Below, one piece after another: positions 1 through 4,364 of a DNA stretch of 7,146 nucleotides. Origin of the DNA: Deltaproteobacteria bacterium (GTDB lineage Bacteria > Desulfobacterota > Desulfobacteria > Desulfobacterales > Desulfosalsimonadaceae); the NCBI GenBank assembly GCA_024280875.1, contig JAJRPH010000342.1, positions 1 through 7,146 of the forward strand, written 5' to 3'. The notes beneath the pieces were generated by a model that saw only the letters and a program-made list of their open reading frames with translations, did not search any database and was not told the DNA's origin. How positions within the stretch are numbered: position 1 is the first letter of the stretch; each line of letters opens with the position of its first letter. A program made the translations under genes and the position numbers.

Positions 1-81
1 CGCAATTTCCGGCAGGTCTTCGGGCGGATAGTTTCCGGGCCGGGTGGCGCTTATGACAAATTCTGCTGATTTAATGATCAT
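1..81 (-). CDS. engB: EngB/YsxC (YihA) ribosome-biogenesis GTPase, N-terminal fragment
   Basis: Reading leftward from an ATG at 81-79 gives 27 codons that stay open to the window edge: M-I-I-K-S-A-E-F-V-I-S-A-T ... then P-E-D-L-P-E-I-A. This matches the opening of the EngB/YsxC/YihA family, in which the (I/V)KSAEFV.S stretch and a LPEIAFAGRSNVGKSS P-loop follow each other; the P-loop itself lies just outside the window. The family is a TRAFAC-class GTPase needed for late assembly of the 50S subunit. The gene is codirectional with hisIG, but repeat copy 1 separates them, with the start codon only 14 bases from the repeat edge. No good Shine-Dalgarno is visible in those 14 bases (A-rich). The identification rests on a short but characteristic N-terminus, so it is fairly but not completely sure. 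Confidence 0.78.
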   Translation of the reverse strand, partial: MIIKSAEFVISATRPGNYPPEDLPEIA

Positions 82-95
82 ATTTTGTCTTTTTC

Positions 96-220
96 GATGG
101 CAACGAAAAAAGTCCCAAATTTAAGGCGCGCAAATTTTGAGTGATGATTCGTACTAAGCGTACTTTGAAGAAACGAAGAATGCAGCGCAACACAGAATTT
201 GGGCTTTTTGCGAAGCCATC
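96..220. repeat. Intergenic fold-back repeat, copy 1 (125 bp)
   Basis: This is one of three related copies in the window. Its ends are imperfect inverted repeats: the left end begins GATGGC, then an A-run, AGTCCCAAATT; the reverse complement of the right end begins GATGGC, then TTCGC, an A-run, AGCCCAAATT. The interior is also roughly self-complementary, centred on GTAC (151-154) and GTAC (160-163). Shared blocks with the other copies include the AGCGTAC apex, ACGAAG.ATG and the right-end CTTTTTGCGAAGCCAT. It has no coding potential. It fills the hisG-engB gap: hisG's stop codon starts 3 bases beyond its right end and engB starts 14 bases beyond its left end. It is most likely a MITE-like or ERIC/REP-like element. 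Confidence 0.85.
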
Positions 221-222
221 AA

Positions 223-1098
223 TTATACCACTTTGTTTAGGGGGTACTCAACAATCCCTTCAGCGCCGTGCTTCATTAAATTGGGAATCAGGTCACGGAC
301 CGTATCGGAGCTGACAACCGTTTCAACGGAAAACCAGTCAGACTGGTACAAAGACGCCACGGTCGGCGCGTGTAAACTTGGCAGCAGGGAAACAATTTTT
401 TCCAGGCCGGCATTCGGCACATTCATTTTCAATCCCACCATATTCCCAGCCAGGAGCGCGCCTTTTAACAGCAGGGCGATCTGCTCAATTTTCTCCCTTT
501 TTTCCGGGATTTTCCAGGCATCGTGATTGGCAATAAGCTGGGTGTTGGTCTGCATCATTTCATGGATAATTCTCAGACCATGGGCTTTGATGGTGCTTTC
601 TGTTTCGGTGATCTCAACAATGGCATCCGCCAGACCGGATACCACTTTAGCTTCCGTCGCCCCCCATGAAAATTTGACTTTGACATTAATCCCTTTTTCG
701 GCAAAAAATCGCTGGGTATATTTTACCATTTCAGTGGATATGGTTTTGCCTTCAAGGTCTTCAATGGTTTTTACCGGAGAATCATAGGCCACGGCAATCA
801 CCCATCGGGCCGGCCGGGTGCTGACTTTCGAGTAGACAAGATCAGTAACCACGTGAATGTCAGAGTTGTTTTCCGCAATCCAGTCCAGGCCGGTCAGGCC
901 GGCATCTAAAACACCGCTTTCAACATTAATGGCCATTTCCTGGGCCCGGCAAAGGGCGCATGTGATGGTATCATCATTGATATCCGGAAAATAGCTTCTT
1001 CCGTTAACATTTATTTTCCACCCGGATCGCCGGAACAGTTCTATGGTTGCATTCTGGAGGCTTCCTTTAGGGATGCCAAGTTTTAATGGGGTTGTCAT
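223..1098 (-). CDS. hisG: ATP phosphoribosyltransferase, long form
   Basis: HisG condenses ATP with PRPP to N1-(5-phosphoribosyl)-ATP, the first and feedback-controlled step of histidine synthesis (cytosolic). At 291 aa it is the long form: two-lobed catalytic core to about residue 210 plus a C-terminal ACT-like regulatory domain (about 215-291, ending GAEGIVEYPLNKVV), so no HisZ partner should be needed. Visible motifs are LGIPKGSL (7-14), DAGLTGLDWI (65-74) and the PRPP-loop region (158-176: DAIVEITETESTI, then HGL). That loop normally reads TG(T/S/A)(T/S)(L/I); here it reads TESTI, with Glu in place of Gly. The ATG at 1098 overlaps hisI's TGA by four bases (ATGA), which suggests translational coupling. 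A Shine-Dalgarno AGAGGT lies at 1113-1108, about 9 bases upstream. The stop abuts repeat copy 1. Confidence 0.96.
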   Translation of the reverse strand: MTTPLKLGIPKGSLQNATIELFRRSGWKINVNGRSYFPDINDDTITCALCRAQEMAINVESGVLDAGLTGLDWIAENNSDIHVVTDLVYSKVSTRPARWVIAVAYDSPVKTIEDLEGKTISTEMVKYTQRFFAEKGINVKVKFSWGATEAKVVSGLADAIVEITETESTIKAHGLRIIHEMMQTNTQLIANHDAWKIPEKREKIEQIALLLKGALLAGNMVGLKMNVPNAGLEKIVSLLPSLHAPTVASLYQSDWFSVETVVSSDTVRDLIPNLMKHGAEGIVEYPLNKVV

Positions 1099-1472
1099 TT
1101 TTTATATACCTCTTTGGGATCAAAAACCGGTTTCCCGGTAATGGTTAATGTATTGTTTTCCATTTTTTGATAAAAACAGCTTTTATAGCCCGTGTGGCAG
1201 GCGGCACCGCCGAGCTGTTCGACTTTTAATAACACGGTGTCGTTGTCACAGTCCACGCGGATTTCCTTAACCAGCTGGACATGGCCGGAGGTTTCTCCCT
1301 TGACCCATAACTGGTTTCGGGATCGGCTGTAATAAGTTGCTTTTCCGGTTTCCAGGGTTGCTTCCCAGGCTTCTTTGTTCATAAACGCTAGCATCAATAC
1401 TTCGCCGGTATCATTATCCTGCACAATGGCCGGGACAAGGCCGCCCATTTTGTTGAAATCCAGTTCTATCAT
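1095..1472 (-). CDS. hisI: Phosphoribosyl-AMP cyclohydrolase
   Basis: HisI opens the adenine ring of PR-AMP in the third step of histidine synthesis. This is a stand-alone cyclohydrolase of 125 aa without a fused HisE pyrophosphohydrolase domain. Metal-site motifs are intact: the D-C-D-x-D cluster (D74, C75, D76, D78) and the downstream cysteines C92 and C99 in ACHTGYKSC; SRSRNQLW (49-56) and GGLVPAIVQD are also typical. A TTG two codons upstream (1478) is in frame, but GAGGAA (1484-1479) would sit directly against it. The same Shine-Dalgarno is 6 bases from the ATG at 1472, so I take 1472 as the start. It is the first gene of the hisIG(-engB) unit, and the 3' end overlaps hisG. No other his gene is visible here, so the pathway is scattered in this genome. 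Confidence 0.95.
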   Translation of the reverse strand: MIELDFNKMGGLVPAIVQDNDTGEVLMLAFMNKEAWEATLETGKATYYSRSRNQLWVKGETSGHVQLVKEIRVDCDNDTVLLKVEQLGGAACHTGYKSCFYQKMENNTLTITGKPVFDPKEVYKK

Positions 1473-1676
1473 TGTCAATTCCTCGTATTGTCTGCCGGTT
1501 GTAACTTTGAAATATTACTTGGTATATTATTGTAACCGAACCTTAAAATTAAATTTGCAAACCTAATGATTTGCAAATTAAGAGTCAATCTTTTTTTAAG
1601 CAAAATTTATATAGCATATATCCTTTTAATATGAAATACATGAAATTCGTGAAGCTGATAGGGCTTGTCTCCTTTC
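1473..1676. other. AT-rich intergenic region upstream of hisI
   Basis: About 200 bases with strong A+T richness, no convincing gene, and presumably the hisIG promoter. On the minus strand a TTGACT (1588-1583) has no good partner hexamer at 16-18 bases, and a TACAAT (1534-1529) has no good -35, so I do not assign a hisI promoter. An 82-codon plus-strand reading frame that begins at 1571 runs straight into repeat copy 2, has no family resemblance that I can see, and is treated as spurious. Confidence 0.5.
1553..1578. promoter_or_regulatory. Tandem ATTTGCAAA sites, possible operator for hisIG
   Basis: ATTTGCAAA occurs at 1553-1561 and again at 1569-1577, a perfect 9-base direct repeat with a 16-base period. 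The second copy extends to the full palindrome ATTTGCAAAT (1569-1578). They lie about 80-105 bases upstream of hisI in the region where its promoter should be. Two palindromic sites with a fixed spacing are a common arrangement for a transcription-factor operator, but in such AT-rich sequence chance is a real alternative. No regulator can be named. Confidence 0.25.
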
Positions 1677-1705
1677 TTGACAATCCTTATGCTGATCATT
1701 ATATT
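1677..1705 (+). promoter_or_regulatory. Predicted sigma70-type promoter for trxAB
   Basis: TTGACA (1677-1682, perfect -35) is followed after exactly 17 bases by TATATT (1700-1705, 5 of 6 to TATAAT). Transcription would start near 1712, giving a long leader of about 277 bases that includes all of repeat copy 2 before trxA at 1989. This is the best promoter match I found in the window. A second TTGACA at 1734-1739 has no usable -10. Assignment is by consensus only. Confidence 0.6.
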
Positions 1706-1761
1706 ATTTGCAACTTTTGCCGGCTTACTAAGATTGACAAACCCGTAAAAAGTCAGGTTCC

Positions 1762-1899
1762 GATGGCAAAGAAAAAAGTTCCACCAAATTTTAAAATTGG
1801 CGAGGCGCGTAAATCCTGAGTAATGATTTGTACTTAGCGTACCATGAAGAAACGAAGGATGAAGCGCAACAAAGAATTTGGACTTTTTACGAAGCCATC
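1762..1899. repeat. Intergenic fold-back repeat, copy 2 (138 bp)
   Basis: Same family and same left/right orientation in window coordinates as copies 1 and 3: GATGGCAAAGAAAAAAGT at the left, GACTTTTTACGAAGCCATC at the right, and an apex GTAC (1830-1833) / GTAC (1839-1842). It is longer than the others because of about 13 extra bases in the left arm near 1782-1801. An additional CGTAAAAAGTC at 1744-1754 lies just outside the left end and is a perfect inverted match to GACTTTTTACG at 1881-1891. The element sits in the predicted trxA leader, 89 bases upstream of the start codon. It is read in the opposite sense from copies 1 and 3 relative to the flanking transcription. Confidence 0.85.
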
Positions 1900-1929
1900 A
1901 AGATTTGAGATTAATTGTCCGGTATTGCG

Positions 1930-1988
1930 TATGAAAGGAGATTTTTAAAAATCTCTCGGAAAAATACATTTATGAAAGGATGTTTATA
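1930..1988 (+). promoter_or_regulatory. trxA leader: palindrome and duplicated TATGAAAGGA
   Basis: A perfect 18-base palindrome GAGATTTTTAAAAATCTC occupies 1938-1955. TATGAAAGGA occurs twice, at 1930-1939 and 1971-1980; the second supplies the Shine-Dalgarno AAAGGA (1975-1980), 8 bases from trxA's ATG at 1989. The first lies at the foot of the palindrome, so in RNA its GGAG would be paired. Both copies begin 6-codon mini-frames (ATG AAA GGA ... TAA), and the second one's TAA overlaps the trxA ATG (TAATG). The arrangement could tune trxA translation, but could also be incidental in AT-rich leader sequence. Confidence 0.35.
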
Positions 1989-2315
1989 ATGGCGGAAAAT
2001 ATTTTAGATGTCAGTGACAGCACATTTGACAGTGAAGTTTTGAAATCAGACATACCGGTTCTGGTAGATTTCTGGGCGCCCTGGTGCGGACCATGTAAGG
2101 CAATCGGTCCTGTGATTGAAGAAATCAGTAAAGACTATGAGGGGAAAGTAAAATTCTTCAAGTGCAACGTAGATGATAATCCGGTGACCCCTGGAAACTT
2201 TGGAATCAGGGCCATTCCCACATTGCTGATATTCAAGGGCGGCGAAAAACTGGATCAGATTGTCGGTATGGTCGATAAAGCGAAGATTGAAGAAACCCTA
2301 AACAAAAGTTTATAG
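1989..2315 (+). CDS. trxA: Thioredoxin
   Basis: Small cytosolic dithiol-disulfide oxidoreductase that reduces target protein disulfides and is recycled by the TrxB encoded next door. The 108-aa product is full family length: the active site WCGPC is at 32-36, the buried Asp is D27 in VDFWAPW, and the cis-proline is P77 in RAIPT. A FxGGE.....VG motif near the C-terminus is as in TrxA. An in-frame ATG at 1980 would add MFI, but it overlaps the Shine-Dalgarno AAAGGA (1975-1980); the ATG at 1989 has correct spacing and gives the usual N-terminus (MAENILDV...). It is separated from trxB by 9 bases, so the pair is almost certainly an operon. Its transcript probably starts near 1712 and carries repeat copy 2 in the leader. 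Confidence 0.97.
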   Translation: MAENILDVSDSTFDSEVLKSDIPVLVDFWAPWCGPCKAIGPVIEEISKDYEGKVKFFKCNVDDNPVTPGNFGIRAIPTLLIFKGGEKLDQIVGMVDKAKIEETLNKSL

Positions 2316-2324
2316 AATAAATTA

Positions 2325-3260
2325 ATGAACTCTACAGATTATGATCTTGTGATTATCGGCGGCGGGCCGGCGGGTTTGACGGCGTCCATCTATGCGGCGC
2401 GGGCCAGGTTGAATACTTTGCTTCTTGAAAAGTCAGCCCCCGGCGGTCAGATTCTGGTCACGGACTGGATTGAAAATTATCCGGGTTTTCCGGAAGGTCT
2501 GTCCGGCGCTGATCTGGTCGTGAAAATGACGGACCAGGCCAAACGGTTTGGCGTTGAGATTGAAACCAACCAGGTGAAGTCCATGGATGTGGCTGATACG
2601 GTTAAAAAGCTGGTTTTAAACAACCGGACCGTAACATGCAAGGCGGTGATTATTGCCACCGGAGCGTCACCGAGAAAACTCGGTGTTCCGGGAGAAGAAG
2701 AATTTTACGGCAAAGGGATCTCCACCTGTGCGACCTGCGATGCGCCGTTTTTCAGAAACAGTGTGGTGGCAGCCATCGGCGGCGGCGATACAGCGGTACA
2801 GGAAAGTATCTTCCTGACCCGTTTTGTGAATAAGGTATATTTAATTCACCGCAGAGATCAGCTGAGAGCTACCCGGATTCTTCAGGAACGGGTACTGGAA
2901 AATGACAAAATAGAAATTGTCTGGGATTCGGTCCTGACATCCGTCAACGGATCGGACGCCGGCGTGACAGGCATTTCAGTAAAAAATGTCAAAACCGGTG
3001 ATGTGTCTGAGCTCGCGGTTGAAGGATGTTTTGTCTGGGTTGGCATCACGCCGAACACTTCATTTCTAAACGACGCAATACAAGTTGATAAAGGCGGTTT
3101 TATTGTCGTGAATGCAAAAATGGAAACATCGATTTCCGGTGTTTATGCGGCCGGAGATGTCCGGAATACGCCTTTGCGTCAGGTCGCCACTGCCGTCGGT
3201 GACAGTGCCATTGCGGCTTTTGAAGCAGCCAATTACATCGAAACTTTAGAAGGCCATTAA
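2325..3260 (+). CDS. trxB: Thioredoxin reductase (NADPH-type)
   Basis: FAD-dependent pyridine-nucleotide disulfide reductase that passes electrons from NADPH to thioredoxin. The 311-aa length is normal for the low-molecular-weight class. The FAD dinucleotide motif GGGPAG is at 12-17, the redox-active CATC at 135-138 is followed by D139, and the NADPH-domain motif GGGDTA is at 152-157. HRRDQLRAT (175-183) carries the arginines expected for the 2'-phosphate of NADPH, and the second FAD contact GVYAAGDVR ends the protein's last third (272-280). The pattern therefore favours NADPH over ferredoxin- or F420-type relatives. The start at 2325 gives the standard N-terminus, but no recognisable Shine-Dalgarno precedes it, so translation may depend on coupling to trxA, whose stop is 9 bases away. 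No terminator lies between it and the next gene. Confidence 0.96.
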   Translation: MNSTDYDLVIIGGGPAGLTASIYAARARLNTLLLEKSAPGGQILVTDWIENYPGFPEGLSGADLVVKMTDQAKRFGVEIETNQVKSMDVADTVKKLVLNNRTVTCKAVIIATGASPRKLGVPGEEEFYGKGISTCATCDAPFFRNSVVAAIGGGDTAVQESIFLTRFVNKVYLIHRRDQLRATRILQERVLENDKIEIVWDSVLTSVNGSDAGVTGISVKNVKTGDVSELAVEGCFVWVGITPNTSFLNDAIQVDKGGFIVVNAKMETSISGVYAAGDVRNTPLRQVATAVGDSAIAAFEAANYIETLEGH

Positions 3261-3310
3261 TAGTCATGACATCATTGATTGTTCTGCATAAAACGCAGCG
3301 ATATTTTTCC

Positions 3311-4072
3311 ATGAAGCAGTTAAAAGTTATTTGTGTCGTCTTACTGGTGGTTTTGGCGGGGTGTTCATGGTCGAAAAATAAACCTGAAAAAACAGCTGAC
3401 GAGTTGGTCGCAGAAGGTCAGATGTATTTTGGAGAAGAACAATACTCCAAAGCCATCAAGTCTTATAAAAAACTCAAGGACTGGTATCCATTTTCAGTTC
3501 ATGCCAAGGAAGCGAGTCTGAAAATTGCGGATTCCAATTATCTGATGGAATCCTATGAGGAGGCGATTCTGGCTTATAACGAGTATGAACGCATGCACCC
3601 CAATGATAAAAATATCCCGTATGTCATTTACCAGGTCGGTTTGTGTGATTTCGACCGGATCGAAACCATCGACCGGGATGCTACCGCTACCCAAAATGCG
3701 CTTCTGACATTTCAGCGGCTTGAAGAACGGTTTCCGGACAGTGAGTATGCTGTAAAGGCGAAACCGCATATTGAAACATGCCTGAAGAATCTTGCCGCAA
3801 AAGAGATGGATATCGGCCTGTTTTATTTCAAGTCCAAAAAATATAAGGCTGCATTGAATCGGTTTGCCGGGGTGGTGACCGCTTATCCGGATTTAGGGCA
3901 TAATCAGCAGGCTCTGGATTATATGGCGAAATGTAAAACCATGATTTCAAAAGAGCAGGAAGCAGATGAGATTGATTCTGTCTCTGCTCCAACGGATGAT
4001 GAAAAATCCGGACCGACTCCCGGAACTCAGGGGGCACCGGAAGAATCCGGCGGATCGGATGAGTCAGATTAA
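3311..4072 (+). CDS. bamD: BamD-like outer-membrane assembly lipoprotein (TPR)
   Basis: Predicted outer-membrane lipoprotein of 253 aa resembling BamD (YfiO/ComL), the essential lipoprotein of the BAM complex that inserts beta-barrel proteins. From the ATG at 3311 the N-terminus is a textbook lipoprotein signal: MKQLK, a hydrophobic stretch, and lipobox LAGC with the lipidated Cys at 18. Ser at +2 is consistent with sorting to the outer membrane. TPR-like helices follow: the first near 29-62 ends in the characteristic YPFS (59-62), a second lies near 65-100, and a third BamD-like block carries RDATAT (122-127) and FPDSEYA (141-147). The tail from about 216 is acidic and rich in Gly, Pro and Ser, probably disordered. 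An upstream in-frame ATG at 3266 would add 15 residues ahead of the signal and is less likely; neither start has a good Shine-Dalgarno. It probably belongs to the trxAB transcript. Confidence 0.85.
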   Translation: MKQLKVICVVLLVVLAGCSWSKNKPEKTADELVAEGQMYFGEEQYSKAIKSYKKLKDWYPFSVHAKEASLKIADSNYLMESYEEAILAYNEYERMHPNDKNIPYVIYQVGLCDFDRIETIDRDATATQNALLTFQRLEERFPDSEYAVKAKPHIETCLKNLAAKEMDIGLFYFKSKKYKAALNRFAGVVTAYPDLGHNQQALDYMAKCKTMISKEQEADEIDSVSAPTDDEKSGPTPGTQGAPEESGGSDESD

Positions 4073-4105
4073 ATTCAGTTACTGATATCATAAAAAAAGC
4101 TTTAC

Positions 4106-4139
4106 AAGGGCATGTGGATAGAGTACATGCCTTTCTTTA
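4106..4139 (+). terminator. Intrinsic terminator after bamD
   Basis: GGCATGT (4109-4115) pairs perfectly with ACATGCC (4125-4131) around a 9-base loop. The stem extends by one G-U and two A-U pairs to AAG (4106-4108) / TTT (4132-4134), and a T-rich run CTTTATTTAT follows. It lies 34 bases after the bamD stop and 31 before rpmB, so it most likely ends the trxAB-bamD transcript. If some transcripts begin upstream of it, it could instead act as an attenuator for rpmB. Confidence 0.75.
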
Positions 4140-4169
4140 TTTATATAAAATGTGTTCAAGGAGAATATC

Positions 4170-4358
4170 ATGTCAAAGCAGTGTGAAATTTGCGGGAAAA
4201 AACCAATGGTCGGCAATAATGTTAGCCATGCGCATAATTTGAACAAACGCCGATTTAATCCAAATCTTCAGAGGGTTCGCGCGGTTCATAACGGCCAGGT
4301 CAAAAGAATAATGGCCTGCACCAATTGTATTAAATCCGGGTTTGTGGTCAAACCATAA
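4170..4358 (+). CDS. rpmB: 50S ribosomal protein L28
   Basis: A 62-aa, strongly basic ribosomal protein of the large subunit. SKQCEICGKKP, then HAHNLNKRRFNPNLQ (20-34), and a C-terminal CTNC segment are diagnostic for L28. It keeps both Cys pairs (C5/C8 and C50/C53), so it is the zinc-binding (C+) paralogue type rather than the zinc-free type. The ATG at 4170 is preceded by AAGGAG (4158-4163) with 6-base spacing; a GTG at 4152 in the same frame lies before that Shine-Dalgarno and is not used. A TATAAA at 4144-4149 lacks a good -35 and would leave only about 14 bases of leader, so the promoter is unclear. The stop codon is 6 bases from the stop of the convergent rel gene. Confidence 0.96.
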   Translation: MSKQCEICGKKPMVGNNVSHAHNLNKRRFNPNLQRVRAVHNGQVKRIMACTNCIKSGFVVKP

Positions 4359-4364
4359 GAAAGC

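Noticed and set aside
96..220. CRISPR array or tRNA gene as explanation of the repeated sequence
   Set aside because: The three copies are kilobases apart with no short regular repeat-spacer pattern, and the fold is a single long hairpin with no cloverleaf or CCA-adjacent acceptor stem.
1734..1762. Second TTGACA (1734-1739) as a trxA promoter
   Set aside because: No TATAAT-like hexamer lies 16-18 bases downstream; that position falls at the GC-containing left end of repeat copy 2.
1571..1819. 82-codon plus-strand frame upstream of trxA
   Set aside because: It lies in AT-rich intergenic DNA, has no clear ribosome site, contains the predicted promoter, and its last third is repeat copy 2. Not a credible gene.
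1980..1988. Upstream ATG (1980) as the trxA start
   Set aside because: It overlaps the AAAGGA that must serve as the ribosome site, and the ATG at 1989 gives correct spacing and the typical thioredoxin N-terminus.
3266..3310. Upstream ATG (3266) as the bamD start
   Set aside because: It would put 15 extra residues before a complete lipoprotein signal (MKQLK...LAGC), and there is no better ribosome site for it.
4086..4105. A-run plus AAGCTTT near 4092-4103 as a separate terminator
   Set aside because: The small palindrome lacks a GC stem and a following T-run; the strong hairpin at 4106-4139 accounts for termination.
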